From the NCBI GenBank assembly GCA_963739355.1, contig CAVUAD010000005.1:496001-560000 (forward strand): 64,000 bases of DNA, written 5' to 3'. The DNA comes from JAWVFM01 sp963739355. Its GTDB lineage: Bacteria > Actinomycetota > Thermoleophilia > Solirubrobacterales > 70-9. How positions within the stretch are numbered: the stretch's first letter is position 1; every line of letters starts with the position of its first letter. A model generated the notes under the pieces. That model made no database searches, was not told the DNA's origin, and was given only the letters and a program-made list of their open reading frames with translations. Below, in pieces: positions 50,638 to 58,761 of the stretch. A program made the translations under genes and the position numbers.

Positions 50638-51999
50638 TTATTCACCCGCGGCGGCCGCCCTGGCCTCCGCCTCGGCGGCCTGGCTGTCGGCCTCCAGCCG
50701 CTCGGCGTGCTGAAGGCTCAGGCACAGCCGTCGCGTGGCCACGAACGCGAGCGGCGGCAGGGTGAAGATCGCGATGCGATAGATCCACATCTGCGTGCCG
50801 TAGTCGAGGCCCGTGAAGACGTAGAAGCGGTCGGCCGACCCGGCGAGGAAGACGAGGATCACGAGGGTCAGCACCGCGGTGCCGATCGCCGTGCGAACCG
50901 GCGCGTCGCGCGGGCGGTCGAGCACGTTGTGGGCCCGGCGGTCGCCGATCGTGCGGCTCTCGATCCACGGCCAGGCCAGCAGGGCGACGACCAGCAGGGT
51001 GGGGAAGAGGATGCCTCCCCAGAACGGGTTGGGCACCAGCGTCCTGCTGCCGACCACCACGTCGAAGCTCGGCATCAGCCGCAGCGCGCCGATCAGCCAG
51101 CCCAGGTACCAGTCGGGCTGCGCCCCGTTCGTGCCGTTGGCGACGTGGTAGGGCCCCCACAGCCAGACGGGGTTGATCTGCAGCAGCCCGCCCATCAGGA
51201 AGAGGACCGCGGCGACCGCCGCCAGCAGGGCGAGCGACCGCGGCGCCTGACCCGGGAACGTCGGGATCCCCACGACCCTGCGCTCGCCGTCGACGTGGGG
51301 CCGGCGGAACTGCGCGTGATGGCGCGAGGCGACGAGGGCCAGGTGGGCGGTCAGCATGCCGCCGATCAGGAGGGGAAAGATCAGCACGTGCGCGATGTAC
51401 ATCCGCGACCAGAACTCGGGAGCCCCCGGGAACTGGCCGCCCCAGATCCCCTCGGCGAGGTTGCCGCCGATCACGGGGATCGACAGCGCGACGCCGTTGC
51501 CGATCGCGAGGCCCATGCCCGAGAGCAGGTCGTCGATCAGCGAGTAGCCCAGGTATCCCTCCAGCAGCGCCGTGAACAGCATCAGGACGCCGAGGGCGTA
51601 GGTGAGCTCGCGAGGCTTGCGGAACGCGCCGGTGAAGAAGACGCGCAAGAGGTGCAGGACGATCGCGACGACAAAGACGTCGGCCGCCCAATGGTGGGTC
51701 TGGCGCATCAGCAGGCCGGCCTTGACGTCGAACGAGATGTTGATGACCGACTCGTACGCCCGGCTCATCGCCTGCCCGTCGAGCGGCGCGTAGGAGCCGT
51801 GGTAGACGGTGCTGGAGGTCGACGGTTCGAAGAAGAATGTGAGATAGACGCCGGTGGCGATGAGGACGACGAAGGCGTAGAGCGCCACCTCGCCCAGCAG
51901 GAACGACCAGTGGTCAGGGAAGGCGTAGCGAAGGGTCTTGTTGACGAACGACGCCGACCCGGTCCGCTCGTCCAGGAACCGCACCAGGCGGCGGCTCAT
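50638..51999 (-). CDS. qcrB: Cytochrome b subunit of menaquinol:cytochrome c reductase
   Basis: A 453-residue cytochrome b with eight helices. Haem-ligand His pairs lie in RQTHHWAADVFVVAIVLHLLR and LTAHLALVASRHH. The Qo motif is PDWYLGW (in place of PEWY), as in actinobacterial QcrB. ATG 51999 is the natural start. The C-terminal ~40 residues are charged and Ala-rich. It forms the quinol-oxidising core with QcrA and QcrC, encoded just upstream, and likely docks on the aa3 oxidase encoded at the start of the same operon. Confidence 0.95.
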   Translation of the reverse strand: MSRRLVRFLDERTGSASFVNKTLRYAFPDHWSFLLGEVALYAFVVLIATGVYLTFFFEPSTSSTVYHGSYAPLDGQAMSRAYESVINISFDVKAGLLMRQTHHWAADVFVVAIVLHLLRVFFTGAFRKPRELTYALGVLMLFTALLEGYLGYSLIDDLLSGMGLAIGNGVALSIPVIGGNLAEGIWGGQFPGAPEFWSRMYIAHVLIFPLLIGGMLTAHLALVASRHHAQFRRPHVDGERRVVGIPTFPGQAPRSLALLAAVAAVLFLMGGLLQINPVWLWGPYHVANGTNGAQPDWYLGWLIGALRLMPSFDVVVGSRTLVPNPFWGGILFPTLLVVALLAWPWIESRTIGDRRAHNVLDRPRDAPVRTAIGTAVLTLVILVFLAGSADRFYVFTGLDYGTQMWIYRIAIFTLPPLAFVATRRLCLSLQHAERLEADSQAAEAEARAAAAGE

Positions 52000-52013
52000 G
52001 CCGGGACCGCGGC

Positions 52014-52988
52014 TCAATTGGGGCCTCGCGTCCTGACGCCCCAGAACGACGGCCCGACGGGGCCGGAGAAGTCGCCGGCCGCGCGCAGCTCGCCGGCCTC
52101 GATCTCCAGGGGAAGCTGCGGCAGGTCGCGGCCGGCCGGCCCGAAGGCCACCGTCCCGCCGGTCGCCGGATCGAACGTGGAGTAGTGGCAGGGGCACACC
52201 AGCATGGGCCCCGGCTCGGCCGGCGCAAAGAGGGGCTTGCGATACAGCGAGACCGCGCACGCGGCGTGCGTGCAGATCTTCGAGTAGGCCACGATCCCGC
52301 CCGGTGCCCAATCCGAGCGCTCTTGCGGCAGGTCGAGGTCGGCCTGCGCGAGTCGCACGACCACGACCGGGGAGCCCAGCTCCTCGGGCGAGGCCCCCTC
52401 CGGGAACGCCGTATAGAACGAGCCGACCTCGATGTCGGCGGCCCGGTAGCGCTTCCCGGTCTCGTCGACCAGCCGCCGCCCCTTGCGCCACGGCGAGTCG
52501 TACAGCGAGCCCGTGTCGAGGAACGGGCCGAGGCCGGCGGCGGGCACGACCAGGGCCCCGCCGAGGGCGGCGCCCGCGGTGCCGGCGGCGCCCGCCAGGA
52601 AGCGCTTGCGCGAGATGCCGCTGCCCGACTCGGCGACGATCTGAGCAGTCCGGTCGGCCTCCGTTCGGTCCTCCACCACGGGGTAGTCCTCGGCCAGCTG
52701 CTCGTCGGCGACCAGGAACTCGGCCGTGACCGTCAGCGCCGCCGCGAGCAGGGCAAGTGCCCCGCCGAGCGCCAGGCCCAGATACTGGGTCTGGTTCGGC
52801 GGGTCGATCGCGTAGATCACGATGAACGCCACTGCCAACGCCGCGACACCGAGGAGCAGCGCGATCACCGCCAGCTCCGCGCGGTCGTTTCCCCGCGCCG
52901 GCTCGACGACCCGTTCTGCGCGCCGCGGGCCGCGCGCGAGCCCCCACAGCAGGACCAGGGCGAGCCAGATGCGCCGCAGGAGCCTCAA
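52014..52988 (-). CDS. qcrA: Rieske iron-sulfur subunit of cytochrome bc complex
   Basis: A 324-residue Rieske protein. The TTG start at 52988 overlaps the cytochrome c stop. Two membrane helices sit near residues 30-100 (AELAVIALLLGVAALAVAFIVIYA and LALGGALALLAAALTV), followed by a third hydrophobic stretch after a SRKRFL (Tat-like twin-basic) sequence. The [2Fe-2S] motifs CTHAAC and CPCHYSTFD supply two Cys and two His ligands, with the bridging disulfide pattern conserved. This three-helix, Tat-assisted layout is typical of actinobacterial QcrA. Confidence 0.94.
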   Translation of the reverse strand: MRLLRRIWLALVLLWGLARGPRRAERVVEPARGNDRAELAVIALLLGVAALAVAFIVIYAIDPPNQTQYLGLALGGALALLAAALTVTAEFLVADEQLAEDYPVVEDRTEADRTAQIVAESGSGISRKRFLAGAAGTAGAALGGALVVPAAGLGPFLDTGSLYDSPWRKGRRLVDETGKRYRAADIEVGSFYTAFPEGASPEELGSPVVVVRLAQADLDLPQERSDWAPGGIVAYSKICTHAACAVSLYRKPLFAPAEPGPMLVCPCHYSTFDPATGGTVAFGPAGRDLPQLPLEIEAGELRAAGDFSGPVGPSFWGVRTRGPN

Positions 52989-53797
52989 TCGCGGCCTCCT
53001 CGCGGGTGCAGGCGCTCGCCGAGCAACACGCACAGGCCGACGAGGACGATCCCGACGACGAGCCACGGCACGATGCCCTCCGGGACCGGGCCGATGTGCC
53101 CAAGGCCGAGGCCGCCGCGATCGTCGGGGCGCTTGGTGTACTCGACGTAGGCGATGAGTTTGTCGAGCTGGGCGGGCGAGAGGTCGTGCTGCGAGAAGCT
53201 CGGCATGAGGAACGGCCCGATCCGCACTGCCTCGGCCACCTGCCGGGGAGTTGCGTCGTCGAGCGCGGGCACCCGCGCGCCGGTCACGTAGCCGCCCTGG
53301 CCCGCGATCTGGTGGCAGCCGGCGCAGTGACTGGCGAACAGCTGCTGTCCCGCCGAGACGTTCGCGCCATCCGGATGAGGCTGGGGAATGCGCGGACCGT
53401 TGCCCAGCGACGCCACGTAGCGCACGAGCGCGCGCGTGTCGGAGTCGGAGAAGTAGGGGCGACTGCGCTCCGGCTCCTCTCCGGGACGTCCGATCGGCAT
53501 TCGCCCGGTGCGCAGGTAGAAGTCGGCGGCGAGGGCGCCGGCGTGGCGCAGATCGGGACCGGCCCCCTCGATGCCCCCCGCGCCGGGGCGGGGGCTCGCG
53601 ATCCCACGGCCGTCGACCCCGTGGCAGCTCGAGCAGTTGGCGGCGTAGAGCTCGGCTCCGCGGTCCAGCGCCGAGCGGTCAGCCCTCGAGGAGGGCGTGA
53701 CGATGCCGTTCGGCGGTTGCCCCGACGCGGGCAGCGCCATGGCGGCGAGCCCGAGCGCGGCCGTCAGGACGATTGCGGTCCTGCGCCGGACGCTCAT
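52985..53797 (-). CDS. qcrC: Di-haem cytochrome c subunit of bc complex
   Basis: A 270-residue exported protein. The start is ATG 53797 (coupled ATGA with the upstream gene). A signal segment (AIVLTAALGLAAMALPASG) is followed by two CXXCH haem motifs, CSSCHGVDG and CAGCHQIAG, with Met ligands such as RMPIG and FLMPSF. A C-terminal membrane helix (GIVPWLVVGIVLVGLCVLLGE) anchors it. Di-haem QcrC donates directly to the oxidase and substitutes for soluble cytochrome c in actinobacteria. Confidence 0.94.
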   Translation of the reverse strand: MSVRRRTAIVLTAALGLAAMALPASGQPPNGIVTPSSRADRSALDRGAELYAANCSSCHGVDGRGIASPRPGAGGIEGAGPDLRHAGALAADFYLRTGRMPIGRPGEEPERSRPYFSDSDTRALVRYVASLGNGPRIPQPHPDGANVSAGQQLFASHCAGCHQIAGQGGYVTGARVPALDDATPRQVAEAVRIGPFLMPSFSQHDLSPAQLDKLIAYVEYTKRPDDRGGLGLGHIGPVPEGIVPWLVVGIVLVGLCVLLGERLHPRGGRD

Positions 53798-54180
53798 GAC
53801 TGGTTGCACGGGGAGAGAACGCTCACCCCGACTCCGTTCATGACCACGATGAACAGGAAGAGCACCGCGACGGTCAGCCCGATGATCGCGAGGAAGTGGT
53901 TGCGTCCGGCGGGCGGGGCGTCGTCGTCGGCGGCGTCATCGGCTCCGCGGTAGATGCCCAGCGACGTCGCCGCCGCCGCGAGTACGACCAGCACGGCGGC
54001 GACCGTGATGCCGATCGTCGCCAGCTCGTGCCAGTCGCTCCAGCGGGCGTCGATGCGGTCGCAGCTCGCCTGCGCGAGCCAGTATCCGGCCCCGAACTGG
54101 ACCGCCCAGGCCGCGGGCGGGCCAAGCACGGCGAACCAGATCCGCGGCGAGGTGGAGGAGTCCGCCGGGCGTGCCCTCAT
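53794..54180 (-). CDS. Small membrane protein in the cytochrome operon
   Basis: A 128-residue protein with three hydrophobic helices: WFAVLGPPAAWAVQFGAGYWLAQA, LATIGITVAAVLVVLAAAATSLGIY and FLAIIGLTVAVLFLFIVVMNGVGV. Two cysteines (ASCD, SPCNQS) face the ends. Position between ctaE and qcrC with coupled ATGA junctions on both sides marks it as an accessory subunit or assembly factor of the oxidase. It does not look like a known CtaF. Homologues in related genomes would settle this. Confidence 0.75.
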   Translation of the reverse strand: MRARPADSSTSPRIWFAVLGPPAAWAVQFGAGYWLAQASCDRIDARWSDWHELATIGITVAAVLVVLAAAATSLGIYRGADDAADDDAPPAGRNHFLAIIGLTVAVLFLFIVVMNGVGVSVLSPCNQS

Positions 54181-54764
54181 AGCGCCGGGAAGAGGATCGT
54201 GAAGGTGACGGCGACGCCCAGCACGGCAACGAACGCCCAGTACAGGGCGACGTTTCGCAGGGCGGACGTCCGGTAGCTCGTCAGGCCGGTTGCGAGCTTT
54301 CCGAGCAGCCACGCGTCGAGCGCGAGGCCGACCGCGACATGGGCATGGTGGAGGGCGAGCAGCGTGAAGTAGATCGAGCCGTAGGCGTTGTCGCTGGGCC
54401 TGAAGTCGCCCAGGTTGCCGACGAAGAGGTGGATCTGAAGCCCGAGGTAGGCGCCTTGGACGACCATGGCCAGCGCCATCAGGATCCACGCTCGCCCAAC
54501 CCGTCCGCCCGCCGCCGCCCGCGCCGCCGCGTACACCGGCGCCACCGAGGCCAGCAGGACCGCGGTCAGGATCAGCGGCGCGGTCACCGAGGGCTCGGGG
54601 ATTCCCGGTGGCGGCCACGTCGTGGCCTGAAGGCGCAGGTAGAAGTAGCTCGCGATGAGCGACCCGAACAGGGCCGCCTCCGTGGCCACGAGCAGCGCCA
54701 TCCCCCACCAGCCGGACGACCTCGACCCCGAAGGGGTCAGACCCCTTGAGTGGGGGAGACTCAT
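54177..54764 (-). CDS. ctaE: Cytochrome c oxidase subunit III
   Basis: A 195-residue subunit with five helices (five-helix CoxIII type). Motifs: GMALLVATEAALFGSLIASYFYLRL, GAYLGLQIHLFV and the conserved HHAHVAVGLALDAWLL. The start is ATG 54764, at the second half of a 32-bp tandem duplication, and is preceded by an 11-codon upstream frame whose stop overlaps this start (ATGA). The gene lies between ctaD and the bc genes. Confidence 0.9.
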   Translation of the reverse strand: MSLPHSRGLTPSGSRSSGWWGMALLVATEAALFGSLIASYFYLRLQATTWPPPGIPEPSVTAPLILTAVLLASVAPVYAAARAAAGGRVGRAWILMALAMVVQGAYLGLQIHLFVGNLGDFRPSDNAYGSIYFTLLALHHAHVAVGLALDAWLLGKLATGLTSYRTSALRNVALYWAFVAVLGVAVTFTILFPAL

Positions 54765-54796
54765 GGGGTCAGACCCCTTGAGTGGGGGCGGCTCAT
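54733..54796 (-). repeat. 32-bp tandem duplication at the ctaE start with GGGGTCAGACCCC palindromes
   Basis: Units 54733-54764 and 54765-54796 differ at only two or three positions. Each starts with the palindrome GGGGTCAGACCCC, the left one extended to a 17-bp perfect palindrome (54731-54747). On the minus strand the duplication repeats the first codons of ctaE: a leading frame MSRPHSRGLTP ends in TGA exactly overlapping the ATG of MSLPHSRGLTPSGS. The upstream frame could be a translational coupler or simply a duplication accident. Confidence 0.85.
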
Positions 54797-56697
54797 GCTT
54801 GTTGCGGCTCCCCTCCGTGCCAGGCCGCCAAGACGGCGAGCGTCAGGGCCACGAAGACGGCCGCCGCCAGCCACTGCCCCAGCAGCGCGAAGGCGAAGAT
54901 GCCGCTGATGGCGAGCGCCGTGAGCGGCGGCCACGGTGAGTTCGAGGGCATCTCGAGGATCTCGTCCCATTCGCCGTCGACCACCGTGACCGCGGGCGTC
55001 TCGTGCCCCTGCTCCAGCACCCGCTCGCCGCGGGCAAGATCGTCGCTGTCGCGCCGGCGATCTTCCTCGTCCCAGAGCGGATACGGGCTCGACACCCGTG
55101 GGATCACTGCGAAGTTGTAGGCCGGCGGCGGCGAGCTGGTCGCCCATTCCAGGGTCGCGGCGTTGAAGGGGTCCTCCGCCGCCCGCGCCCCTCGGAAGAG
55201 GCTCACGATGAGGTTCCCGGCCACGGCGAGGAGGCCGGCGGTGAGCAGGTAGGAGCCGAGCGTCTCGACGAGGTTGAGGCCCGTCCACCCGAGCCCTCCG
55301 TGGTAGGTGTAGTCACGCCGCGGCATGCCCTCGAGCCCGAGGATGTGCATGGGAAAGAAGGTGATGTTCATCCCGGCGAAGGTGAGCCAGAAAGCCGCCT
55401 TTCCCCAGCCCTCGTGGTACATGCGGCCGGTGACCTTCGGGAACCAGAAGAACAGGCCGCCGATCAGCGGGAAGACGGCGGCTCCGAAGATCACGTAGTG
55501 GAAGTGGGCCACCACGAAGTACGTGTCCGTGAGCTGCTGGTCGAAGGGGATGGCGGCGAACATCACCCCCGAGAGGCCGCCGAGCATGAACAGCACGATG
55601 AAGCCGACGATCCAGAGCAGCGGCGTGTCGAACTTCGGCCGCCCCGTGACGATGGTGGTGATCCAGGCGAATAGCTGGATGCCGCTGGGGATGACGATGA
55701 TGAGGCTGGCCGCTGCGAAGTAGACGGCCGTAACGGTCGCCAGGCCCACGGCGAACATGTGGTGCGCCCAGACGCCGAAGCCGATGAACGCCACCAGCAG
55801 CTCCGCGACTGCAACGAGGGGGAAGGCGACCATCCTGCGCCGGGCGAAGGCCGGGATGATCGACGTCGCGATCCCGAACGCAGGCAGGATGATGATGTAG
55901 ACCTCGGGGTGGCCGAAGATCCAGAACAGGTTCTGCCAGAGGATCGTGTCGCCGCCCCGAGCGACGTCGTAGAAGTGGAAGCCCAGCTGTCGGTCCGCCT
56001 CGAGGAAGATCAGCGCAACCGAGAGAACCGGCAGCGCGAACACCAGCGCGAACGACGTCGCCAGCATCGCGAAGCAGAACAGCGGCATCCGGTTGATCGA
56101 CATCCCCGGCGCGCGGAGCTTGAAGATCGTGACGATGAAGTTGATCGCCGAAGCCGTCGACGAGATGCCGGTGAAGATCAGGCCCAGCGCGTAGAAATCG
56201 ATGCCGTATCCGGGGCTGAACGCGCGATCGGCGAGAGGGACGTAGTCGAACCAGCCGGCCGCAGGGGCGTTTCCCGTGGCCACGCCGATGTAGATGAAGA
56301 TCCCCGAGCAGAGATACACCCAGTAGGAGAAGGCGTTCAGCCGGGGGAACGCCATGTCTCTGGCCCCGATCTGAAGGGGTATGAGGTAGTTCCCGAACGC
56401 CCCGATCGACATCGGGATGACGAAGAGGAAGATCATCGTCACCCCGTGCATGGTCATCGCCTGGTTGTAGGCGTCCGGACTCAGCAGGTGGTGCTCCGGC
56501 CCCATCAGCTGGGTCCGCATCAGCAGGGCCTCGACGCCGCCCGCGGCGAAGAAGGCGAGCGCGGTGAACAGGTAGAGAATCCCGATGCGCTTGTGGTCGG
56601 TCGTCGTGAGCCAGCCGTAGAGGCCGGGACGTTCGGCCCAGATGCGCCCGAGGCGGTCGACGCGCGCTTTCGCCGCGGGAGGCACAGCGACGGCCAT
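54793..56697 (-). CDS. ctaD: Cytochrome c oxidase subunit I (C-terminally extended)
   Basis: A 634-residue subunit I. Key motifs are the haem a His in DAYNQAMTMHGVTMIFLFV, CuB ligands in GHPEVYIIILPAFG (with Tyr-His crosslink Tyr) and the HH pair in TYFVVAHFHYVIFG. After helix 12 (~residue 510) a ~75-residue polar linker is followed by two more helices (LTALAISGIFAFALLGQWL and AAAVFVALTLAVLAAW), resembling a fused subunit IV as in some caa3 enzymes. Its stop is close to the duplication before ctaE. Confidence 0.95.
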   Translation of the reverse strand: MAVAVPPAAKARVDRLGRIWAERPGLYGWLTTTDHKRIGILYLFTALAFFAAGGVEALLMRTQLMGPEHHLLSPDAYNQAMTMHGVTMIFLFVIPMSIGAFGNYLIPLQIGARDMAFPRLNAFSYWVYLCSGIFIYIGVATGNAPAAGWFDYVPLADRAFSPGYGIDFYALGLIFTGISSTASAINFIVTIFKLRAPGMSINRMPLFCFAMLATSFALVFALPVLSVALIFLEADRQLGFHFYDVARGGDTILWQNLFWIFGHPEVYIIILPAFGIATSIIPAFARRRMVAFPLVAVAELLVAFIGFGVWAHHMFAVGLATVTAVYFAAASLIIVIPSGIQLFAWITTIVTGRPKFDTPLLWIVGFIVLFMLGGLSGVMFAAIPFDQQLTDTYFVVAHFHYVIFGAAVFPLIGGLFFWFPKVTGRMYHEGWGKAAFWLTFAGMNITFFPMHILGLEGMPRRDYTYHGGLGWTGLNLVETLGSYLLTAGLLAVAGNLIVSLFRGARAAEDPFNAATLEWATSSPPPAYNFAVIPRVSSPYPLWDEEDRRRDSDDLARGERVLEQGHETPAVTVVDGEWDEILEMPSNSPWPPLTALAISGIFAFALLGQWLAAAVFVALTLAVLAAWHGGEPQQA

Positions 56698-57704
56698 CAG
56701 TGCAGTCCCTCCAGGTAGGCGGCCAGCGCAGAGACGTCACGCCGCGACAGGCCGAGGTCGGGCATCACGTTCCCTGGCTTGATCGCCTGCGGATTCTCCA
56801 GCCAGCGCTCGAGATCGCCGTGCGAGTTGGGAATGGTCCCTGCGGCCAGGTCCGTGCGCGTGGCCAGGTGCGTCAGGTCGGGGCCGACCGTTCCGTCGGC
56901 GGAGGTCCCACGAATGGAGTGGCAGCTGGCGCACCGAGAACCCATGAAGACCTGCTGACCGCGGCGGGCCCGCCGGGAGGAGGGCGCCGGTGCCGGCCGT
57001 TCCATGTTCCGCAGCCAGCGCTCGAAGGCCGGACGGGGCTGCGCGAATACCGCGAACGCCATGTTCGCGTGCTGAAGGCCGCAGAACTCGGCGCATTGGC
57101 CGCGGTAGACGGCCGGCTGGTCGGCGTCCAGCTCCACGGTGTTGGTGCGGCCCGGAATCAGGTCGATCTTCCGGTTGAGCTGAGGGACCCAGAAGGAATG
57201 GATCACGTCGGCGGTGGTGCCGACGATCCGCACCGGCTCGCCGACGGGAATGTGGATCTCGTTGGCGGTTACGGCCTTCGTGCCCGGGTAGCGGACCTCC
57301 CAGAACCACTGGTGCCCGACCACGTGGATGGTCAGGTCCGTCTCGCCGGCGGCCGGCGCGTCGGTCTGCTTGATGACGAAGAGGTCGGCGACGGCGAACA
57401 GGGCGACCAGGACCGCCACCGGCAGGGCGATGCCGAAGACCACGACCAGCCCGAGGTTGGCCCGATCGCTTTCGCCGACCCACGGCAGGCCGGGCCTCGC
57501 GCGCCTGAAGTACCCGAGCACCAGCATCGCGACGGCCCCCAGGAACACCAGGGAGGCAACCGCGAGCATCGCCCACCACAGCGTCGCGATGTCGCTCGAA
57601 GCCTTGCTGTGGGGATCAAGGGGGGACTGCCGCGCGCAGCCGCCGATCGCCAGCGAAGCGGCGACCGCGAAAAAGGCTGAGCGAAGTCTCCTGTGGTGGC
57701 GCAC
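56697..57704 (-). CDS. ctaC: Cytochrome c oxidase subunit II with C-terminal cytochrome c (caa3-type)
   Basis: A 335-residue lipoprotein-like subunit II (lipobox IGGC at about residue 23) with two helices (~40-65 and 80-110). The CuA site is in FWVPQ ... GQCAEFCGLQHANM. A cytochrome c domain is fused at the C-terminus: CASCHSIRG with Met ligand in NVMPDLG. This is a caa3-type subunit, the first gene of the seven-gene respiratory operon. Its stop overlaps the ctaD start. Confidence 0.94.
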   Translation of the reverse strand: MRHHRRLRSAFFAVAASLAIGGCARQSPLDPHSKASSDIATLWWAMLAVASLVFLGAVAMLVLGYFRRARPGLPWVGESDRANLGLVVVFGIALPVAVLVALFAVADLFVIKQTDAPAAGETDLTIHVVGHQWFWEVRYPGTKAVTANEIHIPVGEPVRIVGTTADVIHSFWVPQLNRKIDLIPGRTNTVELDADQPAVYRGQCAEFCGLQHANMAFAVFAQPRPAFERWLRNMERPAPAPSSRRARRGQQVFMGSRCASCHSIRGTSADGTVGPDLTHLATRTDLAAGTIPNSHGDLERWLENPQAIKPGNVMPDLGLSRRDVSALAAYLEGLH

Positions 57705-57898
57705 GGCTGCCTCGGGCGGCGGGCTGGCCGCCCGGCTCTCGGCTTACCCCCGCGCCGCGCGCCAGAAACCCGCGTGTCCGCGCGCTTACGCGGCGAGCCG
57801 GGCAGCGGCTGGCTTTCAGGCGGGGACGTGTACCGGCGAGGAGCGTGGGGGGTCGCGTCGGGCGGGGCGCTGGACGGGCAAACGCGGGCACACGAACA

Positions 57899-57931
57899 GC
57901 GCCCGGGGCCGGCTGCGGCGGCCCCGGGCGC
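57899..57931 (-). terminator. GC-rich hairpin after csbD
   Basis: 13-bp perfect arms (57899-57911 and 57919-57931) around a 7-nt loop lie directly beyond the csbD stop on the minus strand. The stem is entirely GC. A T-run is lacking, so it may be a Rho-assisted or stability element. Confidence 0.55.
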
Positions 57932-57936
57932 CCGCG

Positions 57937-58131
57937 CTACGACGTGCGGCGCTCGGCCTCGGCGACCTCGTCGGCCTTCTCGTCGGCCTTGGCGTCGGCC
58001 TCGGCGAGCTCGTCCTTCTTCTCGCCCTTGTCCTCTTCCTGAAGGCCCTCGCGGCGCAGCGAGTCGTCGCCGGTGACGTCTCCCGCAGCCTGCTTGACCT
58101 TGCCGGTGACCTTGTCGGTGATGCCGCTCAT
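57937..58131 (-). CDS. CsbD-like stress protein
   Basis: A 64-residue CsbD-family protein: MSGITDKVTGKVKQAAGDVTGDDSL matches the CsbD core (DKVKGKxKxxxGxxTGDxxLxxEG). The C-terminal half is a Lys/Glu-rich helix (DELAEADAKADEKADEVAEAE). CsbD proteins are small hydrophilic sigma-B-regulated stress proteins of unknown activity. ATG 58131 follows AGGAGGAAGC. Its promoter on the minus strand is the right half of the symmetric sigma-B-like element at 58156-58199. Confidence 0.92.
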   Translation of the reverse strand: MSGITDKVTGKVKQAAGDVTGDDSLRREGLQEEDKGEKKDELAEADAKADEKADEVAEAERRTS

Positions 58132-58155
58132 TCGAGCTTCCTCCTGTGTTTCGCG

Positions 58156-58199
58156 GTTAGCTGTCTGCACGAGGGGTACCCGCTCGACGCCGGGATAAC
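58156..58199. promoter_or_regulatory. Symmetric divergent sigma-B-type promoter pair
   Basis: Plus strand: GTTA (58156-58159), 14 nt, GGGTAC (58174-58179). Minus strand: GTTA (58199-58196), 14 nt, GGGTAC (58181-58176). The two -10 boxes overlap in the palindrome GGGTACCC (58174-58181), so the whole 44 bp is a dyad: GTTA-N14-GGGTACCC-N14-TAAC. The known sigma-B/F consensus is GTTT-N14/15-GGGTAT. The left arm would drive the DUF2294 gene and the right arm csbD. Confidence 0.7.
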
Positions 58200-58232
58200 G
58201 AACCGGCACGCAGAGAGGCGATTGCCCTGGAG

Positions 58233-58583
58233 GTGAGGCAAATCGACGAGGCTCCACGACAGATCGGCATCGGTATACGGCGCACCTACCGGGACTGCTT
58301 CGGCATCGAGCCCGCGGATGCCACGGTCTGGATCAGCGAGGACCTGGTCGTCGTGATCGTGGACGTGGAGCTCGAGCGGACGGAGCGCACGCTCCAGGAT
58401 GAGGGGCATGCGGAGTCGGTATGCGCCTCCCGGGACGCGATTGCGCAGACGGTCGCGGCGGAGCATCGCGAGATCGTCGAACAGGCGACCGGCCGGCGGG
58501 TGTGCGCCTCCGTCAGCAAGGCCTTCGTGGAGTCCAGCTCGTGGGAGGCGGAGGTGTTCCGCCTGGCGCCGGTGGCCGCCTGA
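58233..58583 (+). CDS. DUF2294-like protein (copy 1)
   Basis: A 116-residue protein with GTG start. IGIGIRRTYRDCFGIEPADATVWISEDLVVVIVDVELERTERTLQDEGHAESV resembles DUF2294 (Na+-translocating-type) domains: G-I-x-R-x-Y-K-x-x-x-G-x-x-P, then LVVVVL and xxT-E-x-T-L. It lies divergent to csbD from the shared promoter and upstream of the sigma factor. A paralogue with the same order of blocks follows at 59658. Function unknown; stress regulation inferred from promoter. Confidence 0.75.
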   Translation: MRQIDEAPRQIGIGIRRTYRDCFGIEPADATVWISEDLVVVIVDVELERTERTLQDEGHAESVCASRDAIAQTVAAEHREIVEQATGRRVCASVSKAFVESSSWEAEVFRLAPVAA

Positions 58584-58591
58584 GAGCCGGC

Positions 58592-58616
58592 GTTGTGTGA
58601 GCGGCCCCAGGGGTTT
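58592..58616 (+). promoter_or_regulatory. Degenerate sigma-B-like promoter before sigma gene
   Basis: GTTG (58592-58595), 15 nt, GGGTTT (58611-58616) resembles the neighbouring promoters but with T-T instead of T-A in the -10 box. It could allow autoregulation of the sigma factor. This is a weak match and needs transcription-start mapping. Confidence 0.3.
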
Positions 58617-58761
58617 GAGCAACGCCGGTTGCGGCTAGTCATGTGAGCAGAGGCGCGTTGACCAACGACGGTGCCTTCCCGGATTTTCATCGTGGACTAC
58701 GGTCGCCCCGACAGGGCGCGCGGACTCCGCCGAATCGAGCCGTTCGACGCAAGGAGCCCGC

